Shown: positions 22,970 through 34,605, counted from the first letter of the stretch. The stretch is DNA of 64,000 bases from Microplitis mediator (GCF_029852145.1 NC_079969.1:14024642-14088641); one strand, 5' to 3'. Notes: a model not told the origin generated them from the letters alone. Numbers and translations are program-made.

Positions 22970-24268
22970 TTACTTTTTTTGGCACATTGCACAAAACCAA
23001 TAAATATTTCGTTCTGATATTTTGGTTGCCTCAGATTTTTTCAATAACTGGCACTTGTAATGATACCATTTTAAGCACAAATCACATCTAATAGAATTCA
23101 GTTTTACTTCTTCTGAACATGAGTCACATGTATAGTAATTTAATTGTCTTTTCTTAGTGATGACATAATTTAATCTTTTGATAACTGGCTTTTCGAGATA
23201 TTCGTGGATTATATTTAAGTTGACCTCATCATCAATAAGAGAATCTGGAAAGGATTCGTGTGGATCATTTAGTGAGACTTTTTTTTTTTTGTTTAAAACA
23301 TCTTTGACTAGATCAGAGTCAACTATCCTTCCTAAAATAATTGTCGTTTGATCCAGAACACTTAAATTAATAAAGCTAGTTAAATTTTTTTAATTTTTTT
23401 GATTACGTTTATTAGGTTTTGGAATGGGCAAGCCAATTGCTGATAACACCTTTCCTTTGGGGCGGCCTTTATTACTTATTTTTGGCATGTTAATAAAATT
23501 ATTATCATATATGTTTTTTTTTTTTAAACTATTTGTATGTTGATAATTAATGGTAGATAATACAGTAATACTTGTATTTTCAGTCTTTTTAGTTTCATTA
23601 GAAACTACAGTAAATGACGCCGAATGATGTTCTTCTTCATTATCAAAATCTTTCGGACTATCATTATTATTATTGTTGATTATTTCAATTTTGTTTGCAT
23701 TTATGTTATTATTACTTAAAATTTCACCTGGATTTACTGTAGTCAATGCTAAGTCATTTTCTTTTTTCTTTTCCTAATCTCTTAGACAATTATTATTATC
23801 GTTATTATTGTTGACTTCAATTTTGTTATTATTATCATCATCAGTACCATCAACATTTGAATTTATATTATTGTTATTTAAAATTTCACTTGGAATTACA
23901 GTAGTCAATACTAAGCCATTTTCTTTTAAATTATCAAAAGATTCCGGAATATTATTATTATTATTATTATTGACTTCAATTTTGTTATTGCTATTACCTA
24001 CAATTATCTCTGGAATTCTACTAATAACTCTGACAATTTTGTCTGCGACTACATCATAAACTTCATCTGAAACTAAATCACCAACCCCATCTTCTTCAAT
24101 AACATTGTTATAATCATCAGCATATATAAATGATAAGTCATCCAAGTGATTTAAGAAGTCATTAGTATTGTTCAAATAACTATCATCATCCACTGTCTTA
24201 TTTATTGTTTCTTCAGTAAGCTCATGAACATAAACATTCTCTTCTTGAGTTTTTGCGTTCTTATCAAT
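22970..24268 (-). pseudogene. PHD-finger protein with AT-hook-like motif, two in-frame stops
   Basis: One uninterrupted minus-strand frame of 433 codons runs from an acceptor-like TTTTCCAG before 24268 to the TAA at 22970-22972, broken only by TAG at 23774-23776 and TAA at 23390-23392. The order is an acidic region with QIDKNAKTQEENVYVHELTE and DDDSYLNNTNDFLNHLDDL; Asn-rich tracts with an internal duplication (LTTVIPSEILNNNNINSN / LTTVNPGEILSNNNINAN); a basic KGRPKGKVLSAIGLPIPK motif; then DDEVNLNIIHEYL. The C-terminal PHD finger is Cys4-His-Cys3: CDSC, CDLC, HYKC and CAMC. PHD fingers bind histone tails or recruit partners in the nucleus. A KGRPKG..IGLP segment before a PHD finger reminds me of accessory proteins of insect transposons. 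No ATG is in this exon, so an upstream exon is implied. Keeping frame across both stops suggests recent loss, an assembly error or readthrough. Confidence 0.65.
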
Positions 24269-24820
24269 CTGGAAAACGATGTTTTGAATATAGTTATTTT
24301 AGAATATTTATTAATTTCTATCAAATTAAAAACTGTCAAGAATATAAAATATCTGGTTTTAGTTCGACAGATTACTAAAATTATAAAATTTTTTGATTAT
24401 TATTAGTGAATAAGTTAGTAAAAATAATTTTAATGGATTACGTTGTTCGCTATTGAAGTTAATAGATTTGTGAGATTTGCTGTAGATATATTACTCAAGT
24501 TAATAAAATATTATTGACTTAAAAATTATTCGTAACTTTACCTGCAATACACCGGATGGATGGTTGTGGATCCAGTTACAAGATTAAAGTTCCAAAGCAT
24601 CTCCTGTTTTATTGATTAAAAATTTGAAGAAAAATCGGCAGTTTTTTTTTTAGAAATGTAAAAGTAAATAAAAAGCATACTTAAGATTATCAACCAAAAC
24701 ATTGGGCCAAGAATTACAGCTATTTATTAATCAATAATGATTATTATTACTATAATGATGATGATGATCATTATTATCATTAATATGAAGACACTAATAA
24801 GTTTAAAAGTAGGTTTGTTT
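24269..24820. other. Upstream of the PHD gene, no recognised feature
   Basis: AT-rich. It would contain the intron and promoter of the PHD gene, but I cannot place either. Confidence 0.35.
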
Positions 24821-24825
24821 ACGCA

Positions 24826-24912
24826 GCGTGTCTTCTGCGTGACTTGAATATTTTTAGTCGTGCAGCGTGAATTCAGCGTGTCTTCAGCGTGTACAGCGTT
24901 GACCCAGCGTAT
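24826..24912. repeat. Cluster of AGCGTG words
   Basis: About nine copies of AGCGT(G) or close variants occur within 90 bases with irregular spacing. Similar words occur near 18410-18500. The function is unknown. Confidence 0.5.
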
Positions 24913-24925
24913 CTCTAGCGTGGAT

Positions 24926-25619
24926 ATAAAGGCCCTAGGGGTATAAGTATGGTGAATCGGCCCCGGAAAGATATTTGAATGATACTTAGAGGATATCTAG
25001 GTACTAATAAAATACTAAAATCCTGAAAATTTCAGATGTCTAACTAAATCCGTTTCCAAGAAAATAAATACTATGTAAAAAATAGAAAAATTTTTTTTTC
25101 TCAGGATTGGTTTGACCGAATGGTCTAAAAATTTAGTACGTTTTCGGAGCTCATAATAGCTTTTAAAAAAATAATTAACAGTTTTATAGCTTCATAAGAT
25201 CCTTGAAAAAAAAAATTGTTTTTCTCTAAATTTTTTTTTCTAACTATGATAGAATTTGGGCACAATTATGAAACTATTTTTTTTCAAAGCCTTATGAACT
25301 TCCTTATAACACATAATTTTTTCAGATTTTTAAAAAAGGTACGCCATCGTTAAAAAAAATGAAAACCACTTTTCAGCTCAATTAATGCATCTATTCAAAA
25401 AATGTAGGCTATAATTTTTTAATTTATTGCATGTTTAGATAGTTTGTAGCTATCAGAAATAATATTTTGTATTTAAAACAATGACAAAAATTTTTCCATC
25501 AATGTAAAAAATTAAAATAGTTAAAAATAATTAATTATTTATTAATTTTAATGAATAATTCTAAGAACAACTTTTTGTTTCAAAGCTTGATGATATATAC
25601 AAAATGAAATTAGGTTTAA
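24926..25619 (+). repeat. Left arm of a long-range inverted repeat (P7)
   Basis: Starts AAAGGCCCTAGGGGTATAAG and ends near AAAGCTTGATGATATATACA. It is mirrored at high visual identity by 34600-35309, 9 kb away. Confidence 0.8.
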
Positions 25620-25691
25620 ATAAATAAACAATTAAATGAAAAGAAAAAAAAATATATAAGAGGTATAAATATAATAAATATTTCACAGAAA

Positions 25692-25972
25692 AAAGTTTTA
25701 TTAATCTTCGTCACTGTCCTCTTCAATTACAACTGTAGTATTATCTTTGTTGAATAATTTACTCAATATTGCAGCAGGCCTTGGAATTTTTGATAAGTAT
25801 CTTCCGTGCGACAAATAATAAACAATTGCGGCAACGTGGGAGCAACATCCAATAGTTCTAAGACCATTTGCACACTCACAGCTGTGTCTCACGACACATT
25901 TGTGTCTAATACTATTGGGTTTATAGTCAATGAAGCATCTACTAACTTTTCTGCTTATATGACGTGATTAAA
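25692..25972 (-). pseudogene. Inverted duplicate of transposase C-terminus (SWIM-like finger)
   Basis: Minus-strand RHSCECANGLRTIGCCSHV, a CxC...CxH SWIM-like zinc-binding motif, then YYLSHGRYLSKIPRPAAIL and VVIEEDSDED to the stop. It matches the plus-strand C-terminus ending at 26799 with few changes. It lacks any N-terminal part, so it is not a gene on its own. Confidence 0.65.
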
Positions 25973-25979
25973 CTCTCAA

Positions 25980-26799
25980 ATGACATTGTCTCTATCAAGT
26001 GCTGGTGATCCATCCTTCGAAGTGAACATCACATGTACCGACAACAATACAGAGTACATTGAAGTTCCCATCAGAAGATCTGTTTCAACGCATAAATATT
26101 GCTGTGTTTGTTACATTTGTGATAAGAATTTGACAGTGATTCCTCAAAGTGCTAGAACGCAGTCCTTCATTAAACGACGAGTTTACATTCCAAATGGAAA
26201 TCGATGCTGTCTGAATCATTCAATCAATAAACGTTTTTATGATGAAGATCTTCATCTTATGAAAGTTTATTCTAATTGGACTAAAATGATATCTTCGGAA
26301 TTTACCAACATAATGGAAAACTTTGCTGTTGAATATGATTCCACATTATTAGACAAAATGGACAATTGTCATATATCAGATGATGACGGAAGAAGATCTT
26401 CAAATTTTTTTCACTGGATCTTATCAATTTAAACAAGCGATATCGTACTTGTCAGAAATGATAGATGACTCGGGTAATATCACTATTCAGTGTGTAAAAG
26501 ACCATTCAAACATACTAACAGCTCAAGTTCAATCACGTCATATAAGCAGAAAAGTTAATCGATGCTTCATTGACTATAAACCCAATAGTATTAGACACAA
26601 ATGTGTCGTGAGACACAGCTGTGAGTGTGCAAATGGTCTTAGAACTATTGGATGTTGCTCCCACGTTGCCGCAATTGTTTATTATTTGTCGCACGGGAGA
26701 TACTTATCAAAAATTCTAAGGCCTGCTGCAAAATTGAGTAAATTATTCAACAAAGATAATACTACAGTTGTAATTGAAGAGGACAGTGACGAAGATTAA
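25980..26799 (+). pseudogene. DDE-superfamily transposase, catalytic core deleted, frameshifted
   Basis: The first frame (25980-26432) reads HKYCCVCYICDKNLTV, SARTQSFIKRRVYIPNGNRC and LDKMDNCHISDDDG. The second (about 26380-26799) reads LQIFFTGSYQFKQAISYLSE, VQSRHISRKV, then HSCECANGLRTIGCCSHV and EEDSDED. I recall these blocks as the N- and C-terminal parts of an arthropod DDE_Tnp_4-type transposase with a C-terminal SWIM-like finger; about 800 bp to 1 kb of catalytic core should lie between. Here the halves are fused across a deletion near 26380-26400 and shifted by one frame. Paired Cys residues in the N-terminal part suggest a zinc-binding DNA-recognition domain. It is non-autonomous. Confidence 0.6.
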
Positions 26800-26855
26800 T
26801 AAAACTGTTTTCTGTGAAATATTTATTATATTTATACCTCTTATATATTTTTTTT

Positions 26856-27018
26856 AACTTCTCGCTGAGAAAATCTACGATTTTCAAAAAATTCGGGAAG
26901 TTATTGGTTTCACCCCGATTTTCAAAAACCGGGTTTTCATCATATGTTGACATTTGAAGGTGCTAGGATGCTATTCTGACATTTTCAGAGCGATTTCTGT
27001 ATGTATGTGTGTATGTGT

Positions 27019-27097
<79 letters not shown>
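26856..27097 (+). mobile_element. E element, copy 6, right end lost
   Basis: Left end AACTTCTCGCT, the conserved GGGAAGTTATTGG and GTTGACATTTGA-like words, then (GT)n at about 27019-27097. The element stops at the microsatellite, where an LTR fragment begins. Confidence 0.7.
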
Positions 27098-27100
<3 letters not shown>

Positions 27101-27566
27101 AATGGTAACAAGTAACTTGCCACGCCTCCTCCATTGCAATATCGAGACGATCTTCTCGTGGGATTTTATAGTATACTTGACTGTTTAGATTGTATTTAAT
27201 GGATATGAACTAATCGGTCTTAAGAGAAATAGAAAATAGAAAAGAGGGTTGCCTAAACGTAACACGGTTTAGAACTCACGCGGGCCAGCAAGGAAAATAC
27301 ATTATCTTATCAAGCGTCGTAGGCTGCCGCACCTTGGTGTTCGTTGTTTTTATCACCCCGGTTTGCAGTTCTGGAGGGAATAATTTAGAAAACATAATTG
27401 GATGAATTAAGAATATAGTCAAGTGTAATTCCCTGATTGGAGGAAACGTTGACGACGTGCAACGAGGTGTTGGCCGAAGTTGCTGTCCTTGAAATTGTTA
27501 ACGCTGCACTTTGCAGCGAGCGCGGCAAAGAGGCCCCTTTAAATATACGGCAAGCCGGATATAACA
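27101..27566 (+). repeat. 5'-truncated LTR, family TGTTATGTCC...GGATATAACA
   Basis: It matches the last 465 bases of the complete solo LTR at 53313-54513 (ACTTGCCACGCCTCCTC ... GCAAGCCGGATATAACA). The breakpoint coincides with the end of the (GT)n tract. Confidence 0.75.
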
Positions 27567-27572
27567 CATTGA

Positions 27573-27701
27573 ATCAGGAGACACGGTAGTGTCTCGCGCC
27601 AAGTACACGTTTAAACACACATGTATATGTGTGAAGTGTCATGGCGCGAGCCTGCCGTGTCTCTATACCGTAGACCGAACGGTATTTAGCTCCAATTTTT
27701 A
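27573..27701. repeat. Structured repeat S, copy 1
   Basis: Contains an outer inverted pair AGACACGG / CCGTGTCT and an inner pair CTCGCGCCA / TGGCGCGAG around a loop with ACATGTATATGTGT. A near-identical copy is at 30268-30393. Its GC-rich stem stands out from AT-rich flanks. Confidence 0.7.
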
Positions 27702-28204
27702 AAAACTTTTTTAAAAAACAAAATTTTTAGAAAATTCTTTTTTCAGTCGAAAGATGATTGATTGTTCGTCATAAAATTATGAAACTTTACCCATTTTAGT
27801 AATAAGAACTAATTTAAATAATGAAATTAGGCCAGCATATACTATAGCACCCCCATTTTTAATAATTTTACAAATTTTTTCATGCGAAAAGGGCACTGCC
27901 AGAGAATAAAAACTTATAAGAAATGCCATGATTCAGTAAATGATATATATTTTTCTATAGCAATAATTAATGTTTTCGCCACCAGTGGAGCTCCAGTCTA
28001 TATTTTTTACTATAGTTTGATATGAAATTTACCCTGATAGTCACCTCAACTGCAAATTAACTCCTCTAATAGCCACTTTAGCTTGAAATTGACTGTTATT
28101 TAACATCATTGAAATTTCCTGCCCGAATTTGCCAATAATTTAACAGTAAAAGTTGAAAAGAAAAATTTGCGGTTAATTTTTGCTCGATTTAGAGGTAATC
28201 TTTT

Positions 28205-29255
28205 ATAGAATAGTATATTACTACCCTAGGCCAGAAAGTTGGATTTCCTGGCGCATGGAATATAGATGCCGAGGCGAAGCCGAGGCATCTATATTCCTTG
28301 CGTCAGAGCATCCAACTTTTTGGCCGTGGGTTGTATACTATTTTTCTTGATCCCCAACCGAAAGTACGGAAATACGGACAAAGGTGGGGGAAGGGGGCGG
28401 CCCGCCCGACTTTTGCAAAGCCGAGGCGAAGCCGAAATTTTGCTGGTCGGGGCGGGCTAAAACAAAAAGAATCTGAAAAATAGTTGACCCTGCAGGCCAT
28501 CCTGGAGCTCAGATAGTGTCCCCCAATTTTAAAAAATTTTCAATTGTCATAACCGTATCAAAATTATATTAACTAATTTAAAAAAAATTAAAACCTTAAG
28601 TAAAAAAAGAAATACGTAGTCGTAATTTCGCTAAGATATAGATTTAAAAAAATATTATTTACAGTTGATTTCAATTGGAAGCTGAACGAAATTTGTAAAA
28701 TAAATTTCAGTATAATCTTCATGTCAATTTTATAATTCCAATTCTCAAATTTTATAGGCTAAAATTTATTCAAAAAATTTCGTTTAACTCCTGATTGATA
28801 TCAATTGCAAGTAATTTTTTTTAAATTATATACTACGGTGAAATTACAACTACGTTTTCCTTTTTCCAATCGAAGTTTTAATTTTTTTTAATTAATTAAT
28901 GAAATTTTCATACGGTTTAATCGTTGTAAGCCATTAACTCTTAAAAATTATAATAATTATCACGATTTAAAATGATCAGTGTTGGTTATGTTGTTGGTTA
29001 CGTTGAGCAGGTTGAGCTGTCAGTACGCCGGCACTGTATACTATACACTTTATAGTGTATAACTCATAGTGTGAGTATACTGACACAAGCGCGCTTATGA
29101 ATATAGTTATAGGACTGAGCTAGAAAATAAAAGTAGTCCACCAGAGCGCGCTGTAATTCGTGTAAGCCACAAAAGTCGTTCTTTCTGGAGCAAGAAGCAG
29201 CCAGAAAGTCCGTACTTTCGGGTCGGGGATCAAGAAAAATAATTGTTGGTAACGT
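28205..29255. repeat. Hairpin element H, copy 2, with inverted flanks
   Basis: GATCCCCAACCGAAAGTACG at about 28350 is mirrored by CGTACTTTCGGGTCGGGGATC-like sequence at 29216-29240. Inside are a cruciform at 28229-28325 and a GC-rich block at 28388-28455 (GGCGGCCCGCCC). The words GCCGAGGCGAAGCCGA occur twice. No coding function is seen. Confidence 0.45.
28229..28325. other. Two-tier cruciform
   Basis: The inner perfect 14-bp stem GGAATATAGATGCC pairs with its mirror at 28284-28297 around GAGGCGAAGCCGA. The outer stem GGCCAGAAAGTTGGAT pairs with ATCCAACTTTTTGGCC. Confidence 0.8.
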
Positions 29256-29801
29256 TCGTTCTTTGCATTTCAGATGATAAGCAAATTATACATAAAATGT
29301 CTATACAACTTGCTGTACAATTAGAATGCAAATTCACTTCCAAAGCTGACTAGAAAAAAATTTTCGTCAATTTTGAGGCAAAGTTTTACATCAATTTATT
29401 GTTAATTTGACTCAAAAATTGTTAAGATTTTTTTATCCCTCAAATTGTAGACATATTGATGTATAAATTTGCTTTCCTTCTGAAATGATAAGAACGAACA
29501 TTAGCGACTTTTTTTTTCTAGTAAAAAATTACCTCTAAATTTAGCAAAAATTAACCGCAAATTTTTCTTTCCAACTTTTGCTGTTAAATTGTCGATGAAT
29601 TCGGGCTGCAAATTTCAGGCAATTTCAAGCTGAAGTGGCTCGGTGAAAATGTGCCTCGGCTTGTCTAGGGAAACGTACATATTTCCCCTATACACGCCGT
29701 GGCACATTTTTGCCGAACTGCTAAAGTGGCTATTAGGGTTAAGTTTATTGAAAGTTTCACTTGAAATTAACGGTAAGTTTACATCAAGTTTGCATCAACC
29801 C

Positions 29802-30165
29802 TACCCTGATAGCCACACATTACTCAGTAAGGTCTACAGAGCAACACTTTCGGCTAACTCAACGAGAAAGTTTCTGGCAAACCTTAGCTGGATATAATAC
29901 TTTTCTTTGAGTTGGCTTCAAAATACGGCAGTAGCTTCAATGTAATTTGACAGAAAAACTTGTCGTCAACTTGAAATGAAACTTTCAATTAACTTAGCGT
30001 CAATGTCTGACAGTAGGACTTGTAGTCAAAGTGAATTCAACTTAACAGACTATTTTCTGTCAATTTGAAGGTAATCTGCTTGCTCTCCAACACTTTCCTT
30101 TAAGTTACCTATAGGATACGGCAATAGCTTGTAGTTAACTTACGGTTAGGGTGGCTATCAGGGTA
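29802..30165. mobile_element. MITE G2
   Basis: Ends TACCCTGATAGCCA and TGGCTATCAGGGTA form a perfect 14-bp terminal inverted repeat including TA. No coding capacity. Confidence 0.75.
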
Positions 30166-30267
30166 ATAGCACAATTTGCCTTAGCAAAAGTTTACTTACA
30201 AAAGTTTCCTTAAATTTTTCTCCAAATCCTAATCGCTACTTTAGCTTGAAATTGACGGCAATTTGAT

Positions 30268-30393
30268 ATCAGGAGACACGGCAGTGTCTCGCGCCAAGGA
30301 CACGTTTAAACACATGTATATGTGTGAAGTGTCATGGCGCGAGCATGCCGTGTCTCTATACCGTAGACCGAATGGTATTTAGCTCCAATTTGC
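30268..30393. repeat. Structured repeat S, copy 2
   Basis: Near-identical to 27573-27701, same orientation, keeping both stem pairs. Confidence 0.7.
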
Positions 30394-30681
30394 TATTAAG
30401 GTCAGTAAGATTTAGTATAGAAATATACCCTATAAAAACTGTGCTATTGCATAGTTTGCTTTAGCAACAGTTTACTTTACAAAAGTTTCCCTGAATTTTT
30501 CGTCAAATTTCCGTCAACTTTGGACTTTGCCAATTTTTACGTCAATTTGTGGGCAACTTGCTATTGAATTTGACGTAAATTTACTGCCCGAACTAAAATG
30601 CAAATTCACTTCAAAAGTTGTCGTCAATTTTCAGGCAAATTTCGTCAATTTATTGTTAATTTGACTGGAAAAATTGTAAAG

Positions 30682-31381
30682 TGTTACGTTTTGAATAATT
30701 CCCAATATTAATTTTTAATTATTTATTAATTATTTGTATTGTCTATAAACAATGGTCATTGATCCTGGTCACAGCACCACTGTTACGTTTTGAGAATCAC
30801 CCCAAACTAATTAAAAATTAAAATAATTTTTAATTTTTAAATTTTATTCAGGTTTGGCCTCATTGGAGTATCGATAGACCCCCGGTGGGCCCTGATCGTC
30901 GATTATTTTATTGTAATTATTTATTTATTTAATTCTCGTAATTTAAAATGTATTTTCCGACCTGGTCTCCATTTTATTTATTATAGCAGCAGGTGAATGG
31001 ATAGGTCATAGTGTAGGTGAAAATATTGGGGTGCCAATTGGCACCCCAAAATAAGTTTGAATTAATTTACGATAAATTGTAATTTATTAATTACATGGAG
31101 AACAGAGGTTCGAGCTCTATGAGCTCTTTCGAAGGACTGACTATTTAGTCATTATAAAAATATAATAAAGCCAACAGAGTTGACAAAATGTTGACGCTGC
31201 ATCTCAGGTTCCCTGTGAGAGAATCGTCGTGACCCGGGTCTCATGCATCGTCATCTGTTTTGACTACCCGTGAGCCACGGCGACTCTCTTATCGTAACCG
31301 ATTTCCGTTACATTGCAAAAAATTAATTTATTAAAAATAATTAATTTAATTTAATCAATAAAATATTACGGGAACGTAACA
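30682..31381 (+). repeat. Solo LTR (700 bp) with AAAG target duplication
   Basis: Ends TGTTACGTT and AACGTAACA are inverted. AAAG precedes (30678-30681) and follows (31382-31385). The first 14 bases recur at 30781 after 99 bp, indicating an internal duplication of the LTR start. It contains a perfect GGGGTGCCAATTGGCACCCC palindrome near 31030. The strand is arbitrary because no internal region survives. Confidence 0.75.
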
Positions 31382-31481
31382 AAAGTATTTTTTCACCGTG
31401 AAATTGTAGACAATTTCATGAATAAATTTGCTTACCTTCTGAAATGGTAAGAATGAACATTACCGACTTTTTTTTCGTAAA

Positions 31482-32150
31482 AACCCTGATAGCCAAGTTG
31501 CCCGCAACTTGTCGACAATCTACTGCCGCAACCTGTCGCCAAGTTGGCCGCAAAAGTCAGCATTTCCATAAGTTGACGGCAACTTTCCGAGCAACTTGTC
31601 GACAACTTTCAGCTCGTGTAACAGTTGCCGACAACTTGGCTACAAGTTGCTCAAAAACTTGGTGACAGGTTGTGGCAGTAGATTGTCGCCAAGTAGATGA
31701 GCAACTTGTAGCCAAGTTGTCGGCAACAGTTACACGAGCTGAAAGTTGTCGACAACTTGTCGTCAAGTTGGTCGCAACTCAGGTACACCAACTTTCTGAT
31801 TAGAAACTCTGGCTATCAGGGTAAGTCATAACTTAAAAGTTATAACTAAAAACTTACCCCGATGGCCAGAGTTTCTAATCAGAAAGTTGGTGTACCTGAG
31901 TTGCGACCAACTTGACGACAAGTTGTCGACAACTTTCAGCTCGTGTAACTGGTGACTACATGTTGGCTACAGATTGCTCAAAAACTTGGCGACAATCTAC
32001 TGCCGCAACCTGTCTCCAAGTTTCTGAGCAACTTGTAGACAATTTGTCGGCAACAGTTACACGAGCTGAAAGTTGTCGACAAGTTCCTCGGAAAGTTGCC
32101 GACAACTTATGGAAATGCCAACTTCAGCGACCAACTTGGCTATCAGGGTA
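31482..32150. mobile_element. Pair of inverted MITEs G3 and G4
   Basis: G3 (31482-31823) and G4 (31855-32150) both end in ACCCTGATAGCCA-type repeats and mirror each other around 31840. Inside, words such as GTTGTCGACAACTT and GCGGCAGTAGATTGTCGCC recur on both strands, giving false open frames rich in CRQLSARVT. Confidence 0.7.
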
Positions 32151-32159
32151 CCTTTAAAT

Positions 32160-33100
32160 TGAAGAAAAATTAACCGCAAATTTATATTTTCAACTTTTGC
32201 TGTCAAATTGTCGACAAATTTGGGCAGTGAATTTCAGGAAATTTGACTATTAAAGTTACTAAAGTTTGCTGTCCGAATTTGCCGACAATTTGACAGCAAA
32301 ACTAGGCAAGTTTGGAAAATCCAAAAGTGCACGCCTAATAACGCTTAATTAATCTTGAAGTCAAAATAACTTGTATCCCTCAATTATAGAGTAAAATAAA
32401 AAATTTTTTTTTTGCTACTATCACGCTACTGTTTATGTCAACATGTGACGTCAAAAAATAGAAAGAAAGTAAAAAATAGTTGTGCAAAAAAAAAGCGGAT
32501 CGGATGCAGCACCGGTAAAAGGCTCATAACAGAATATATCTATATATATGAGGTTTGCAAAAATATCCGTCAGAGGTAGCATCAGTGGAAAAAAATTTAC
32601 ACGGGATTTCGTATACAAAAATGCTATCAGTCATCACTTTTAATTTAATATTAAAAAAACGAAAGAAACTACGATAGTGAATATCGAAAGGGTTCATCTT
32701 GAGAAAATTCTGAACAAAATAAAAAAAAAGCGGTCTCGATACGATAATTTTTTTGGCAGTTATTCTGACTACATCCCAATAGAGTTAATACATACAGACA
32801 TCCGGACGTCCAAGTAAAATTTTTTTCAAACTCGTTTTTTCTTTAAACTAGCAGAACCAATGTTCTTTAAAAAACATAAAATGAGTTTTCTCAAGTCTTT
32901 TCTCGATATACTTGTACTCATATTATCCTATCGATGAAATATCAACATAATAGAGTCATCTTAAGGCCAGAAAATTGCTTGACCTTGACGTGTTGAGAGT
33001 AGAGCACTACCTCAACTCTTCGCATATGAGGCGTGCAATAAAAGTTTTCTTGAATTTTTTTCAAATATCCGTCAACTTGAGGCTTTTCCATTTTTGACGA
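32160..33100. other. No clear gene
   Basis: A G-family-like block at 32160-32330 (AATTTGGGCAGTGAATTTC), then unclassified AT-rich sequence. Confidence 0.4.
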
Positions 33101-33104
33101 CAAT

Positions 33105-33275
33105 TACTCTGATAGCCACACCCTACTCAGTAAGTTCTGCAGTGAAACATTTTCGGCTACCTTGTCGAAAAAGTTTCTGGCAAACTTGGCTGGATAATAC
33201 TTTCTTTTATAAGTTGGCTTCAGAATACGGCAGTAGCTTGAAATTAACTTGCGGTTCAGGTGGCTTTCAGGGTTA
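33105..33275. mobile_element. Short MITE G5
   Basis: Ends TACTCTGATAGCCA and TGGCTTTCAGGGTTA, each with changes from the G2 terminus. Internal sequence matches parts of G2. Confidence 0.6.
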
Positions 33276-33279
33276 AAAT

Positions 33280-34030
33280 GAAACTTTTAATCAACTTAAC
33301 GTCATTGCCTGACAGTAACTCTACTAGCTAGTTTAGCTTGAAATTGACTGTAATTTGACATTAAAATTGCCTGAAATTTGCTGTCCGAATTTGCCGACAA
33401 TTTGACAGCAACAGTTGGAAAGAAAAATTTGCAGTTAATTTTTCCTCAATTTAGAAGTAAATTTTGACTACACAAAAAAGTCGGTAATGTTCATTCATAC
33501 CACTTCAGAAGGTAAGCAAATTTATACATAAAATTGTCTACAATTTTACGGTAAAAAATTACTTTATAATTTTTTAAGTCAAATTAACAATAAATTGATG
33601 CAAAAATTTGCCTGAAAATTGACGAAAAATTTTTTCTAGTCAACTTTCGGAGTGAATTTGTATTCTAATTCGGGTAGTATATTTACCTCAAATTGTATAG
33701 CAAGTTGTGTATAAATTATCGTCAAAAACGGAAAAGTCCGAGAGTGACGGAAATTTGACGAAAAATTCAACGAAACTTTTGTACAGTAAGCTTTTGCTCA
33801 AGCAAACTGCTATTAGGAAAAAAAGTCTGACGTTGACGTATATATTTGACGTTAACTTTAAAGGGAACTGTCGTTAAACAACTGCAGCTCTTTGTTTTAT
33901 AAAAATTGATTAATCAGATTATGATATTCAGCAGTACAAAATTACTATAATTGTTAACGAAAAATTTTATTGTTTCTACAAAATAATACTATAAACAATA
34001 TAGGCTCACGTGTCTTAAATTATAACTCGA
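33280..34030. other. Degenerate G-family block and AT-rich DNA
   Basis: 33330-33480 and 33560-33780 carry inverted fragments of the same block as 28080-28200 (GACAATTTGACAGCAA). No gene seen. Confidence 0.4.
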
Positions 34031-34043
34031 TTTCTAATAGTGT

Positions 34044-34605
34044 AGATTAGAATCATTCTCCATCAACACGACAAAGAAAAGACAAATCCTACCAAAAACA
34101 GATTTTCTGTATAAAATCGCCTCAAGTACACGTTTAAAATTTTTTACAATTAAGAAATGATTCTTTTTACAAAAAAATGAATCAAATCGAAAAAATACCA
34201 AGTACCTAATATAATTCGAAATCATGGAAAACATTTTCAGAGAATTGAACAAAAAATTGAAAAAAAAAAAATTTCAATGTACTTGGTGTGCGTTACTAAA
34301 TTTATTCAAGGAAAATTAATTTCTAGAATTGATTTCGCATATAAATTATTTTCAAATAAAATTGAATGATATTCTTTTTTTCCAGTTTATAAGCACACCA
34401 GGTACATTGAAATTTTTTTTTTCAATTTTTTGTTCTCTTTTCTGAAAATGTTTTCCATGATTTCGAATTATATTAGGTACTTGGTATTTTTTCGATTTGA
34501 TTCATTTTTTTGTAAAAAGAATTTTTTCTTAATTGTAAAAAATTTTAAACGTGTACTTTGCGTGATTTTAGACAGAGAATCTGTTTTTGGTAGGATTGTT
34601 TATTT
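34044..34605. repeat. Palindrome with loop
   Basis: 34073-34290 is mirrored by 34395-34605 (AATCTGTTTTTGGTAGGATT, AAATTTTAAACGTGTACTT). It ends exactly where the right arm of P7 begins. Matching open frames on the two strands are mirror images, not genes. Confidence 0.75.

Larger units (their letters stand above)
25643..26862. mobile_element. Folded-back, internally deleted DDE transposon
   Basis: Bases 25643-25972 are an inverted copy of about 26530-26862; both encode the same C-terminus. Between them is an N-terminal half in plus orientation. The outer ends carry TATATAAGAGGTATAAATAT. The catalytic DDE core is missing, so it cannot transpose by itself. Confidence 0.7.
28026..29742. mobile_element. 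MITE G1 (ACCCTGATAG ends) with hairpin element H nested
   Basis: The left end TACCCTGATAGTCACC, followed by a repeated AATTTGCCAATAATTTAACA-type block, is mirrored by 29520-29742, which ends near GGCTATTAGGGTTA. The centre contains element H (28205-29255). Confidence 0.5.

Noticed and set aside
31444..32157. Open frames rich in CRQLSARVT on both strands
   Set aside because: Generated by inverted words inside MITEs G3/G4; mirror copies give the same peptide on each strand.
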